DNA from: Treponema sp.
GTDB lineage: Bacteria > Spirochaetota > Spirochaetia > Treponematales > Treponemataceae
DNA length: 55,371 nt
Assembly: GCA_014803985.1 (NCBI GenBank)
Contig: JAAVAO010000035.1
Location: 1-55,371 of the forward strand
Reading direction: 5' to 3'
Of the stretch, positions 7,625-17,085 are shown one piece after another (position 1 is the first letter of the stretch; every line of letters starts with the position of its first letter). The position numbers were made by a program, and so were the translations under genes. Below the pieces are notes generated by a model, which was not told where the DNA came from, made no database searches, and saw only the letters and a program-made list of their open reading frames with translations.

Positions 7625-9220
7625 CTATGCATTTTCTATGTCCATAAAATTTGTGAGTTCCTTGCGAAAATCTACAGCCTCCTTGATATGTTCCTCTTGT
7701 ATGTTTTCACTCTGTTCCATATCGGCTATTGTTCTAGAAATTTTCAATATGCTCGCCCTTGCTCTCGGCGAAAGATTGTATCGTTCTTCCGCAGCACACA
7801 GTATTTTTTGGGATGCCTCATTAACTTTGCACATGCCTGCCATTTCATTTGGAGTGAGTTTTGAGTTGTGTTTTCCCTGCCTTTCACGTTGAATTTTTAC
7901 CGCTCGCGCAATGCCAACACGCAATTGATCTGTAGAAATGGGAGTAGCGTTTTTATCAACTTTTCTGCCCTCCTCCCTCATTTCATTCGCAACCGAAACC
8001 CGCAAATCAATTCTATCAAGCAACGGACCTGAAAATTTTTTCCAATACATCTCTATAGAATGCGTACTGCACAGACATATTTTCGTTTTTGATCCAAAAT
8101 TTCCACACGGGCAAGGATTGGCTGCCATAAGCAGTTGAAATGAAGCGGGATAAACCGTTGAACGCCCAGCGCGAGCCAACGTTACCCGCCCTGTTTCAAT
8201 AGGAACACGAAGCATTTGCAAAACCGATGTACGAAATTCCGCCGCTTCATCCAAAAACAAAACTCCATTATGTGCAAGCGAAACTTCTCCAGGACGACAG
8301 TTCGGGCCTCCTCCACAGATTCCCTCAATTGAGGCTGTTTGATGAGGCATTCTAAACGGAGGAATTCTCACAAGCGATTTGTTCGGCGGAAGAAGCCCTG
8401 CAAGAGAAGTAATTCTCGTCACGGACTGCGCCTCTTCCTTTGTCAAAAGCGGCATGAGAAATGGAAATTTCATCATCGCCATCGTTTTTCCGCATCCCGG
8501 CGCGCCAACGGCAATCACATTATGTCTGCCAGCAGCCGCTATTTGAAGCGCGCGAATAAGTTTTTTTTGACCATACATTTCAGAAAATTTGCCGTCAACA
8601 CCAACTTTTTGAAAAAAAACACCCTCTATTTCATCAAAGTCTTCACCAGCACAGTCTCCTCTGTCAAAAGAATCTGAATGCTTTGTAAAACTTTCATTGT
8701 TTGAAAGGGCGGCAAAAGCATCCTCCAAGCAGTCCGCCCCAAACACCCTCATTCCAGAAACCTCGCGCGCCTCATCCGCATTTGCAGATGGAACTATGCA
8801 CTTTAAAATACCTCCATTTGCTGCAGTTGAGGCGGCCGCATGCACTCCTCTAACCGCACGCACTTTTCCAGAAAGCTCTAACTCCCCCATTATTAAAATG
8901 GGCTCGTCTGCGTCTAAATGCAATCCCCCGCCACTTTCATTTGAATTATTATTTGCAGCAAGAACGGCAAGCGCAATGGGAAGGTCAAATCCCGCCCCCT
9001 CCTTCTTCAAATCCGCAGGGGAAAGACTGATTAAAACGCGCTCCACAGGAAAACCAAAGCCCGAATTCCTAATCGCCGCTTGCATTCGTTCACGAGACTC
9101 TTTTACAGCGTTGTCCGCAAGCCCCACTATGTCAACGCAAGGAATTCCCTTCCTCAAGTCAACTTCAACTGTTACTAACGCCCCCTCGTATCCAAAAGGT
9201 GAAAATGAATAAATCTGCAC
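7625..9220 (-). CDS. comM: ComM/YifB-family AAA+ ATPase
   Basis: 531 residues, full length for the Mg-chelatase-like ComM family. An N-terminal Lon-substrate-like domain (SPFGYEG, VDIVGLADNAVKESRER) precedes the AAA+ core with Walker A GAPGCGKTMAMM and Walker B GVLFLDEAAEF; the C-terminal domain has the conserved NPCPCGN and cysteine cluster KICLCS. In transformable bacteria ComM is a hexameric helicase that drives branch migration during recombination of incoming DNA; the family is also widespread outside known competent species. The start codon is GTG at 9220, set by a perfect AGGAGG five bases upstream. No competence genes neighbour it. Confidence 0.9.
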   Translation of the reverse strand: MQIYSFSPFGYEGALVTVEVDLRKGIPCVDIVGLADNAVKESRERMQAAIRNSGFGFPVERVLISLSPADLKKEGAGFDLPIALAVLAANNNSNESGGGLHLDADEPILIMGELELSGKVRAVRGVHAAASTAANGGILKCIVPSANADEAREVSGMRVFGADCLEDAFAALSNNESFTKHSDSFDRGDCAGEDFDEIEGVFFQKVGVDGKFSEMYGQKKLIRALQIAAAGRHNVIAVGAPGCGKTMAMMKFPFLMPLLTKEEAQSVTRITSLAGLLPPNKSLVRIPPFRMPHQTASIEGICGGGPNCRPGEVSLAHNGVLFLDEAAEFRTSVLQMLRVPIETGRVTLARAGRSTVYPASFQLLMAANPCPCGNFGSKTKICLCSTHSIEMYWKKFSGPLLDRIDLRVSVANEMREEGRKVDKNATPISTDQLRVGIARAVKIQRERQGKHNSKLTPNEMAGMCKVNEASQKILCAAEERYNLSPRARASILKISRTIADMEQSENIQEEHIKEAVDFRKELTNFMDIENA

Positions 9221-9339
9221 TTTTTCCTCCTACTTCATATAAAAACACCGTGTTACCGGCAAATGTAAGGATAGCGAGAATGTGACTTGGTGAATGCATA
9301 TGCATCCTGACAAATTATATTCACAGAAAAATAAGAAAA

Positions 9340-9368
9340 TTGATTTACCCACTTACCCACGCTATAAT
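9340..9368 (+). promoter_or_regulatory. Consensus-like promoter in intergenic region
   Basis: TTGATT (9340-9345), a 17-base spacer and TATAAT (9363-9368) point rightward into a region with no annotated gene on that strand. The only features downstream before the next opposing gene are a 27-codon frame at 9471 and a hairpin at 9553-9584. Confidence 0.55.
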
Positions 9369-9470
9369 TTCTCGTGCACTATTCCTGCGTCTCCATACTA
9401 TATATAGTTTTTTTCAACCGAAAAACCGCAAGATTTTTCAAAAAAAAGTAAAAAAAATGAGAAAGGAGGA

Positions 9471-9554
9471 ATGCCCTTGCCAAATTGCACGCGGGGCTGC
9501 TGCACTCTCTATCGAGTTTTTGTTTACTCACACCGCCCTATACAAGAGACATAA
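9471..9554 (+). CDS. Possible cysteine-containing micro-ORF
   Basis: A 27-codon frame (starts MPLPNCTRGCCTL) follows AAAGGAGGA. The ATG is very close to the GGAGG; a TTG two codons later has the better spacing of 7 bases. A consensus-like promoter lies about 100 bases upstream and a hairpin immediately after, so the span 9375-9590 looks like a compact transcription unit. It could equally be a small RNA. I recognise no homologue, and the coding call is speculative. Confidence 0.25.
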   Translation: MPLPNCTRGCCTLYRVFVYSHRPIQET

Positions 9555-9584
9555 AAAAAGTCCGCAGAAAACTTCCACGGACTT
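9553..9584 (-). terminator. Intrinsic terminator after the SPOR protein gene
   Basis: On the minus strand AAGTCCG pairs with CGGACTT, with weaker inner pairing, and is followed by a run of seven T. It lies about 25 bases past the SPOR gene stop. It may also end the proposed small plus-strand transcript. Confidence 0.75.
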
Positions 9585-9609
9585 AAATCTTTATTATTTT
9601 CAAAGAGGA

Positions 9610-10638
9610 CTAGTTTATTTCTGTTTTTGTGCTTGCTATGTAACTTTTGCTTGACTGAAAATTGTCAATCTTTGCGATTTTTCCCTGCCAATACTCAGCC
9701 TCGCTTTTTGTGGTATATGGACCTACCCTTACCCTATAGAAAAGTTTTCCCTTCGCATCGGTATAGGTGAACACATCCGCATTTATTTCATTTTCTGCCA
9801 AAACTTCTCGAGCGATGTCAGCATTTTTACGGCTTGAAAGGGCGGTTACCTGCACCCAAAACTGTGTCTTTTCAGCAGCCTTTGGCAAAACCTTTTCTGA
9901 CGATGCTTTTGCAGGAGCAGATTTTGAAGAACTTTGCTTTGAAGCAACCTTCACATCGGTTTTGGCAGTTTGCGCCCTGTTTTCAGAAGAAGCAGTTTTT
10001 TCAGCACGAGAAACCTCCGTCCGTGCAACTGCTGGAGAAGAAGATGCAGTCTTGACAAATGAAGATCCTTGCGCCGTCGCCGATGAATCCGCCACATCTA
10101 TTTTCAAATCAATAGTTGTTGTGATGGACGGAACATCATATCCTTGATTTTGAACAGGCATTTTTGAAGACGCTGTTGGGGCTTGGGCAATTACCGCATT
10201 TTCCGTGGCTACATTTTCACCTTTTGAATTTACAATAGTCGCATTTTCCGCATACACGGTCAACTCGCCAACTTTTAGAGACTTTGTTCGTGGAAGCGAT
10301 CCTTTTGCAAGTGATTCTTCTTGATCTTCATTTTTTCCAACAAAATTTTCATCGCGATTTTCAAAGCCTTCTAGACTGTACTCATCTTCAGTAGCATCTA
10401 ATGAATTCAGCGCATTTACTGCATTTCCTTCTTGCATTGGTTTTACTCGCTGACGCACATTTGCTTCTGATGGAGCAAGCGAAATCCATCCATTTGATGT
10501 CGAATCTTTCTGCCGTGACACTGCAACTGTTTGAGAGCCTTTGGAAGCGGGTGAATAAAGAATTAAAGCCGCACCCAAGACAACCATTAAAAAAACGCCA
10601 ACTGCTGCAATAATCCATAATGTTTTCTTCTGTTCCAT
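9610..10638 (-). CDS. Membrane-anchored SPOR-domain protein
   Basis: 342 residues: a short cytoplasmic N-terminus, one transmembrane helix (residues 7-28), a long low-complexity Ser/Ala/Lys/Glu-rich periplasmic linker, and a C-terminal SPOR domain from about residue 258 (FWVQVTALSSRKNADIA, then YRVRVGPYTTKSEAEYW). SPOR domains bind denuded septal peptidoglycan, so this resembles FtsN/DedD-type division proteins, although the linker shows no recognisable FtsN motif. GAGGAT upstream supports the start, and an intrinsic terminator follows. A second SPOR protein occurs at 53593-54618. Confidence 0.85.
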   Translation of the reverse strand: MEQKKTLWIIAAVGVFLMVVLGAALILYSPASKGSQTVAVSRQKDSTSNGWISLAPSEANVRQRVKPMQEGNAVNALNSLDATEDEYSLEGFENRDENFVGKNEDQEESLAKGSLPRTKSLKVGELTVYAENATIVNSKGENVATENAVIAQAPTASSKMPVQNQGYDVPSITTTIDLKIDVADSSATAQGSSFVKTASSSPAVARTEVSRAEKTASSENRAQTAKTDVKVASKQSSSKSAPAKASSEKVLPKAAEKTQFWVQVTALSSRKNADIAREVLAENEINADVFTYTDAKGKLFYRVRVGPYTTKSEAEYWQGKIAKIDNFQSSKSYIASTKTEIN

Positions 10639-10867
10639 AACAACAATCCTCTTCTCAAGATTTCCTTACTTTGAAAATGCGATGTTCTATCATCGCACCA
10701 TTATAGCAACGATAGAACTCGTCGGCACCGCGATAAAAAATTGTCAAAAGCAAGTTTTTCGAGATGTCCTACTTTACTATCGGAAATTAAAAAAAAATTT
10801 TGAGAAAAATATAAAAATTTTTCGTTAAAACTTCAGTTTTTTGCTCATAAAACTCTATATATACTAT

Positions 10868-12274
10868 ATGAAAAAAATGATATTTTTATTCCTGCTGATT
10901 CTGATGAATCTTTTTTCTTACACCAGTTTTGTTTTTGGGAAGGACTATTTGAAAAAAATCGACTCAAACACAACGAGTACATTCACCATTAAAAAAGACT
11001 CTGATGGTTCACTCAAAAAATCAACTTACGCACTGCATAACTACGCAAAAATTTCACTTCGAGATGTAGAATTTTCGGGTGTGTACAAAATTCCGACAAG
11101 TGTTTTTGGAAAAAGCACTGAATTCAACAATTATGCTCTCGGAGCAAGCATGTTTTTCAAAGAACTATTGCACATTCCGCTTGCACTCAGAGCCGGCAAA
11201 TTGAATTTTTCAGGGGCAATTTCAAAATTGAAAACCCCTGCACTCAGCACAGGCGTTTCATGTTTTTCAAGTTGCTCCGCCTCGGCAACGGGTATTTCAA
11301 GTTCCCTTCCAGGAGTTGGAAGCACAGCAAAACCGTGGAGCATAGCAGCATATTATGACTATGCGAATGTACACGGAATTTTGAGAAATGCAAAAGCCAC
11401 GTGCTTTTATGATGGAAAGAACAACTTTGGCGAGTCATTGCTATTCATAATAAAACCACTCAAAAAAATCCAAATCAGTTTTTCTGAAACGGCAGGGTTG
11501 TTTTCAATTGAAAATACATCATCGTCTTCGTGGTTTTCAGACGGGGGATTTTTTCCCAAAAAACAAATTCTTGCTGCAAACGTGCAAACAGCAATTACCT
11601 CTCCGTATTATCGAGGACGATTTTTCACGAACTTTTATCAAATTGAGAATCGAAAGATGGGAAACACATTCACTCTTGAAAACAGCATTGTTCTTCCAAA
11701 CTTCAAATTGAATGTATGGGGTTTTTACGCAAATTCAATGAAAATTTTCACAACATCTTCCACAAAACTGAAAACCCTATGGCAACTGAAAATAAATCCC
11801 ATTGTACATTTCACAACTCCGTCAAGAACAACCCTCATAAAACTTGGCGGCACATTTTATATTGATGAAAAAATGGATTCACATAACAAAAACGCATTCA
11901 CATACAAATGGAGCGGTGGCGCAAACATAAAAAAACGAGCGTTCTCATCAACTCTCACGGCAACAGGAGCACAAACATACTATACAATATCAGAAGGCAT
12001 TTCATTCCATGCGTGGATACAGCCAAACATTTTATCATCATACACACTATATCTAAATGATAATGAAAGAACACTCGAAAAACACCGCATAAAAAACTCG
12101 ATAAGCGCACAAATTTTTTCAAAAGGCAATTTTACCTTAAATGCAAAGGAAACGTTGGAATTGACTTTTAAAGAAGGCGCCATTTCAGGAACGAACGCAT
12201 TTTCCATTTATGCAAAGCAAAAAATAAAAAAAACGAACATAAGCGCAAGCGTGAATATAAAATATACATTTTAA
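10868..12274 (+). CDS. Probable outer-membrane beta-barrel protein
   Basis: 468 residues from the chosen ATG. A clear signal peptide (MKKMIFLFLLILMNLFSY, cleavage near FVFG) is followed by alternating polar/hydrophobic strands rich in Ser, Thr, Asn and aromatic residues, ending in phenylalanine as barrel proteins often do. No known domain is recognised. A glycine/serine-rich loop with two cysteines (CFSSC) lies at about residues 135-160 and may be surface-exposed. The start is the first ATG beginning the signal peptide, with an AT-rich TATATACT just before it. The gene is convergent with mazG. Confidence 0.65.
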   Translation: MKKMIFLFLLILMNLFSYTSFVFGKDYLKKIDSNTTSTFTIKKDSDGSLKKSTYALHNYAKISLRDVEFSGVYKIPTSVFGKSTEFNNYALGASMFFKELLHIPLALRAGKLNFSGAISKLKTPALSTGVSCFSSCSASATGISSSLPGVGSTAKPWSIAAYYDYANVHGILRNAKATCFYDGKNNFGESLLFIIKPLKKIQISFSETAGLFSIENTSSSSWFSDGGFFPKKQILAANVQTAITSPYYRGRFFTNFYQIENRKMGNTFTLENSIVLPNFKLNVWGFYANSMKIFTTSSTKLKTLWQLKINPIVHFTTPSRTTLIKLGGTFYIDEKMDSHNKNAFTYKWSGGANIKKRAFSSTLTATGAQTYYTISEGISFHAWIQPNILSSYTLYLNDNERTLEKHRIKNSISAQIFSKGNFTLNAKETLELTFKEGAISGTNAFSIYAKQKIKKTNISASVNIKYTF

Positions 12275-12350
12275 AATACTGAGTCCTTTCATAAGAGAAC
12301 TGTATATAAGAGAGGCAGCGTATTTATCATTTAACGTACCTTTCTCAGCA

Positions 12351-13262
12351 TCACTTACCTTGCAATTTTGCTTCATCCCAAAAGGCATTTTGTTCAGAAA
12401 GATGCGCATTGTCCATTGGAATGTTGTTGTCCCGCATTTTTTGTTCAACAAATGAAAAGCGACGATAGAATTTTTCGTTTGTGCGAATAAGCGCATTTTC
12501 AGGATTCACGCCAAGATGTCGCGCATAGTTTACAATGGCAAACAAAACATCTCCCACTTCACCCTCAAGGTCAATTTGCGCTTCGTTGAGGGCGGCACTT
12601 GAAGACACTTCAAACGCCTTTTCCGTACGTCCCCTTTTTTTCTCGGCGTTCTGTATTTTTTCAAGATTGAGACGCGCCTCTTTGATTTCCGCCAATTCTT
12701 CCATTATTTTTTCAAGCACAGGTTCGCAAGAGTTCCAATCAAATCCCTTTTTTGCCGCCTTTTTTTGCATTTTATACGCCTTTAAAAGCGGAGGAAAGCC
12801 CTTTGGAACTTCGTCAAGAATTGTTTTTTCTTCACCACGATTTTCCACATCTCTTTTGATTTTATCCCATTGATTTAACACTTCGTCAGGGGATTCCGGG
12901 GCTTTATCCATACATGCAGCCCCTTCGCTTTGAGGAAAAACATGAGGATGGCGACGAACAATTTTTTCAGCAACTTCATTTATGCAGTCAGAAACGGTAA
13001 AACATCCGTTTTTTTCATACATATAAGCAATCATCAGCACATTTAATAAAACATCTCCCAGCTCTTCTTTTGCATGGTTTGAATCGTTTGAATGTATTGC
13101 ATCGATCGCCTCAAAAGTCTCTTCCACCAAACTCTGTCTCATAGAAAGAGGTGTTTGCACCTTATCCCATGGACAGCCATCATCTTCCGTAAGCCTTTTT
13201 ATAACAGTAAAAAAGTTTGAAAACGCCTCAGAAGCCTTTTTTGTTTCATTTTGATCAATCAA
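12351..13262 (-). CDS. mazG: Nucleoside triphosphate pyrophosphohydrolase MazG
   Basis: 303 residues with two tandem MazG domains, as in E. coli MazG. Domain 1 has GCPWDKVQT, SLVEETFEAIDAI and EELGDVLLNVLMIAY (the ExxE and ExxD metal-binding acids); domain 2 has MEELAEIKEAR and EGEVGDVLFAIVNYAR. It hydrolyses NTPs and dNTPs to monophosphates plus pyrophosphate, a house-cleaning and stress role. Domain 2 carries an inserted charged segment of about 35 residues between its helices. The start is inferred to be a TTG at 13262 because AAGGAGAGG lies about 5 bases before it and the extra upstream codons are made of an intergenic repeat. Confidence 0.9.
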   Translation of the reverse strand: MIDQNETKKASEAFSNFFTVIKRLTEDDGCPWDKVQTPLSMRQSLVEETFEAIDAIHSNDSNHAKEELGDVLLNVLMIAYMYEKNGCFTVSDCINEVAEKIVRRHPHVFPQSEGAACMDKAPESPDEVLNQWDKIKRDVENRGEEKTILDEVPKGFPPLLKAYKMQKKAAKKGFDWNSCEPVLEKIMEELAEIKEARLNLEKIQNAEKKRGRTEKAFEVSSSAALNEAQIDLEGEVGDVLFAIVNYARHLGVNPENALIRTNEKFYRRFSFVEQKMRDNNIPMDNAHLSEQNAFWDEAKLQGK

Positions 13263-13282
13263 TGTCCTCTCCTTTCTTTTAA

Positions 13283-13590
13283 GCGAGTTTTGAAAAGATA
13301 GAGAAAACATTCTTCTAGTTGCAGTGAAAAATGGCGAACGATGCATTGATTTTTCATTGCTACTTCCTCAACTTTCGCCATCAGTTTTGTACACACGTTT
13401 GCATTGCAAAGTTGTGTACAAAACAGGCTAGTAGATTGTCATTTCCAAAACTCTCATTAAAATAGACAACGCCATTTTCGTTGCAGATTCTCACTATGTG
13501 GCTTTCGTCCACAATTTTACGCACTCTGCCATCCAAAATTGACCTTGCATGTTTTGTTATTGCGCTAACAGGAATATATTGAACGCTTTA
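13283..13590 (-). repeat. Mosaic of dispersed repeats upstream of mazG
   Basis: No gene is supported here. In order it holds copy 2 of the 40-bp repeat (13283-13324, inverted relative to 7522-7562); a long hairpin in which GTTTTGTACACA (13384-13395) pairs with TGTGTACAAAAC (13413-13424); the TTTCCAAAACTCTCATTAAA module (13451-13470); and a CAATTTT/AAAATTG hairpin in about 13500-13540 whose 3' arm is followed by GGACGAAAG. The last two echo modules at 1-80 and 30797-31010 with changed but still pairing stems. Confidence 0.6.
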
Positions 13591-15138
13591 TTATTCCTCT
13601 TCTCCATTTGCAAGGCTCGTTTTTATCAGCATCGTGAAGAGGTAAATTTTTTTGTAAATGTCAACGCTAAATTCTTTTAGCGGTTTTTCTGAAAAATGAA
13701 TAAGCTCCTTCCAGTTTGTAATCACGGACGGCTTTTGTTTTTGTATGTCCTCAACAAGAGCCTTTATCGATTTTCCAATTGTTATGACATTTTTTGTGCT
13801 TGACGTTACAAATTCATAAGCACTGTCATTTGCATCTTGAATAAGACGATTTATGATGTTTTTCGCTCCATTGTCCCGATCTGTTTTTGGAAGAAGCGTT
13901 TTTATTTTTACCCCAATGCTCGCATCGTCTGCAAGAGAGGCATCAAATCCTGTTATTTTTTCTGATATGGTTAAAAGTTCATTGTATGATTCGGAAAAAG
14001 GAGAGGAAATTGCCTGAGACTCCCAATGTCCCCGCACAACTACAATGTCATAGTATTCTCTTATATCCTTTTTAAATATTTCAATTAAGAACGTCTTCAG
14101 ATAAATTAAGGCTTGAGAATGAATAAACGTCTTCAACCCCTTGCGTGAAAACACTTGGTTTTTCTCTTCCGTGTAATTTTTAAGAAGAGAAAGCTGTATG
14201 CCATTAAAAAGCTGCTCGCTCAAGTCATTTGTCTTTGAGTTTCTTTCTTGCGTTATGAGTTTTTCCACAACAGATTCTGTACTCGTTTTCAGGTTGTCAA
14301 GATATGGCTCAACAATATTTGTGCTCTGTGAATTGATCGTCACCACTTCACCAGGATTTGAACTGATCAATTTTATCATCATTTCAAATGCGCCCGATGA
14401 TTTTAACGTTGAAATACGAGATACAATCTTTTTCCAGTTTTGAAGAGTTATAGGCTCAACTCCGCCCTTGAACAGTTTTAGCATTTTAATCATATTTGAA
14501 TAATCAGAGGTGGTAGGAAGTGCCCATGCAACAGACACAAAATCCTTCAGATCATCAATTATGTATTCTGCATTTATCTTTTCAAACGGAGGAACTGCGT
14601 TAAAAGATGCCTCCTTCATAGACTTGCAGAATTTTTTTAGCGTAAAAAAATAGTCAAAAGTGCATAAATCCTTAAAAGCAAGAATCTGCATATACAGCGT
14701 GTTAATTGCATTCACTTTTTCAAGTGAAAAATAATCCGAGAAATTTGAAAGGCGATTCAATGCCTCCTCCCGTATTTTTGCCGCCGGCAGTTTTTGCGCC
14801 AATGCAAGGAGTTTTTCTTCCGTTATTGAATCTTCCAAATCTCTGATTTCTGCTGGTAAAAAAAAGTCAATTGAAAGTCGCTTTAGCGTGTTTGGATTTT
14901 GTATTCCTTGAAACATAGTTTGGGCAGGATAGATTACCTTGTATATTTCAAAAAAAGTGCGGGCAAGAGGAGGCAATGCCTCGTTACCCTGAACTTTATA
15001 AAATTTATTGAATTTTGATTTTGCATATTTTTTAGCAATCAATTTTAACTGACGTTTTTTTTCTGCCTCTGCATCATTTGAGCCAAATAAAGAGCCAAAA
15101 AGATTTTGAAAAAATCCACCTGATTTTTTACTTTCCAT
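13591..15138 (-). CDS. Large unknown cytoplasmic protein, spirochaete-type
   Basis: 515 residues with no signal peptide or membrane helix. The N-terminus (FFQNLFGSLFGSNDAEAEKK) is followed by a lysine-rich and then a long, mostly helical region with scattered hydrophobic heptads. I see no catalytic motif. It resembles uncharacterised proteins restricted to treponemes (possibly the DUF5312 group, from memory and not verified). It is transcribed alone, 93 bases downstream of the GH13 gene on the same strand. Function unknown. Confidence 0.7.
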   Translation of the reverse strand: MESKKSGGFFQNLFGSLFGSNDAEAEKKRQLKLIAKKYAKSKFNKFYKVQGNEALPPLARTFFEIYKVIYPAQTMFQGIQNPNTLKRLSIDFFLPAEIRDLEDSITEEKLLALAQKLPAAKIREEALNRLSNFSDYFSLEKVNAINTLYMQILAFKDLCTFDYFFTLKKFCKSMKEASFNAVPPFEKINAEYIIDDLKDFVSVAWALPTTSDYSNMIKMLKLFKGGVEPITLQNWKKIVSRISTLKSSGAFEMMIKLISSNPGEVVTINSQSTNIVEPYLDNLKTSTESVVEKLITQERNSKTNDLSEQLFNGIQLSLLKNYTEEKNQVFSRKGLKTFIHSQALIYLKTFLIEIFKKDIREYYDIVVVRGHWESQAISSPFSESYNELLTISEKITGFDASLADDASIGVKIKTLLPKTDRDNGAKNIINRLIQDANDSAYEFVTSSTKNVITIGKSIKALVEDIQKQKPSVITNWKELIHFSEKPLKEFSVDIYKKIYLFTMLIKTSLANGEEE

Positions 15139-15231
15139 TGCTTAATTGTAAAGAAAATGCGGGCGTTCGTCAATGCGTGAAAATTGGTTCTTTAAATTGC
15201 CTTCAACTTGATTTTTCTCGTCACCAGTTCC

Positions 15232-17025
15232 CTATCCTTCCGCAAGCGCAAAACAATCTGGCTCCAGAACGCCGTTTTTGCAACCATTAGAAAATAAAAC
15301 TACGGTGTCAGACGGAAGCAAGACGGTTTGTTCCGAACAGTTTACAAAAAGGGTCATCTCTTCACCCGTCCTCTCGTCTTTTTTTGCTATGCGCAAAAGC
15401 CTTGTGTTTTCGCCTGAATCTGTCGTCCACTTTTCAAATGTGATCTTTGTGCCTCTCAACGCGGGATGAATTTTTCGCAAATCTATTAGCGTTTTCATAA
15501 AGGCAATATCATCCTCAAAGCAACCTGCATCAATTTCCGTCCACGGCATACATCTTCTATTATCTGGATCATCCCCACCCTCAAGGAAAATCTCAGTTCC
15601 ATAGTAAATGCAGGGAGTGCCTGGCATAGAAAAAAGCAAAACAAGTGCAGTTTGAGCGAGGGATTTATTGTTTTCAAAGCGCGTTATCATTCGCATAGTA
15701 TCGTGGCTATCCATTTGATTAAAAAGCACTTTGTTAGCCTGCTCGCAATACATTGAAAAGCATCGGTTAATCCCCCACTCGAATTTTTCCGCCGTCTGCG
15801 CCTTGTTTTTACAAAATGCAAGAATCTCGTTTTGAAGCGGATAGTTCATTACAGAGTCAAATTCATTCCCTTGAAGCCACGGTTCAGAGTTATGCCAAAT
15901 CTCTCCAACTATATAAAAGTCCTTTTTAAGGGAAGTCATTTTGGTTTTCAACTCTTGTATGAATTTATGGGAAATTTCGTTCGCCACATCCATTCTCAAT
16001 CCATCTATGTCGTAATATTCAACCCATTTTGTAGCAACATCGATTAAATACTGGCGCACTTCAGGATTGTTTGTGTTTAATTTTGGCATAAAGTCCGTAA
16101 ATGCAAAAGAATAGTATCGCATATTTATGGCGTTATCCATCTTAAACCAATCCTTTTGGTCAATTTTAAAGTTGAAGTCGTTAATCATAAACCATGAGGC
16201 GTATTGTGATTTTTCTCGTTTTTCTATGACATCCTGCCACTGCGGAAATGTCCAGCCACAGTGATTAAAAACTGCATCCAAAATTATTCTGATTCCATGC
16301 TTGTGAGCATTTTCCACGAGATTTTTTAAGTCTTTATTTGTTCCAAATGATTTGTCAACCGTTAAATAGTCTTCCGTGTCATACTTGTGCTGGCTTTTTG
16401 CCTGGTTTATAGGGGTCATGTATATTCCCGTTATTCCGAGATTTTCAAGATAGCTGAGTTTGTCAGAAATCCCCTGCAAGTTTCCACCAAAGACTTCATT
16501 TGACACTGCTTTTTCTCCGAATTTCCCCCATTCCTGCATGTTCTCCGGTATAAAATCGCTTTTTCCCCTGCAAAACCTTGACGGAAAAATCTGGTAGAAC
16601 ACCGCACTTGCAGCCCACTCTGGGGTTTTCATAATATCAGCGGGATTCATCCATGGGAATGTGAAGCAGCCGGTAAAATTTTTGAATTTTTCAAATTCCT
16701 CTTCCGTATAAAAGCCCGTCTCAAGAAAGTACATTGTTTCACTTCCAGAAACAAGCGTAAAGTAATACCGCGCTCGTTTTGCTGGTGGCGTAATTCTAAC
16801 AGTCCATCTAAAGTGCGTTTGAAGCGACTTTTTTTCCGTCATTTCAAGAGAATCCGCCTTCCATTTGAAAGTTCCTCCAAAAATTCCGCCCCTAAATGGA
16901 TCTGCCCAATGTAAAAAAACTTTTTCAATGTCCTTTCCCGTTAAAACACTTATTTCAAGTCGGTTTTCATCAACGGCATAGCAAAAATTATTATATGCTT
17001 GATGTTGTATTGCATTTAAATTCAT
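15232..17025 (-). CDS. GH13 neopullulanase / cyclomaltodextrinase
   Basis: 597 residues with an N-terminal CBM34-like beta domain (about 1-125) and a GH13 barrel. The three catalytic acids lie in GLRMDVANE (nucleophile Asp), VGEIWH (acid/base Glu) and NQMDSHDT (transition-state Asp); VFNHCG and the tail NRRCMPW are typical of the cyclomaltodextrinase/neopullulanase/maltogenic amylase subfamily. There is no signal peptide, so it acts on maltodextrins in the cytoplasm. An extended -10 (TG-T-TATAGT) ends 7 bases before the ATG and no Shine-Dalgarno sequence is seen, suggesting a leaderless mRNA. It is divergent from rlmE. Confidence 0.9.
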   Translation of the reverse strand: MNLNAIQHQAYNNFCYAVDENRLEISVLTGKDIEKVFLHWADPFRGGIFGGTFKWKADSLEMTEKKSLQTHFRWTVRITPPAKRARYYFTLVSGSETMYFLETGFYTEEEFEKFKNFTGCFTFPWMNPADIMKTPEWAASAVFYQIFPSRFCRGKSDFIPENMQEWGKFGEKAVSNEVFGGNLQGISDKLSYLENLGITGIYMTPINQAKSQHKYDTEDYLTVDKSFGTNKDLKNLVENAHKHGIRIILDAVFNHCGWTFPQWQDVIEKREKSQYASWFMINDFNFKIDQKDWFKMDNAINMRYYSFAFTDFMPKLNTNNPEVRQYLIDVATKWVEYYDIDGLRMDVANEISHKFIQELKTKMTSLKKDFYIVGEIWHNSEPWLQGNEFDSVMNYPLQNEILAFCKNKAQTAEKFEWGINRCFSMYCEQANKVLFNQMDSHDTMRMITRFENNKSLAQTALVLLFSMPGTPCIYYGTEIFLEGGDDPDNRRCMPWTEIDAGCFEDDIAFMKTLIDLRKIHPALRGTKITFEKWTTDSGENTRLLRIAKKDERTGEEMTLFVNCSEQTVLLPSDTVVLFSNGCKNGVLEPDCFALAEG

Positions 17026-17085
17026 ATAACAAACTATAACACGGTTTTTTATAAACTTCTAGTTGTTTTTTTCCGAAATTGTAGT

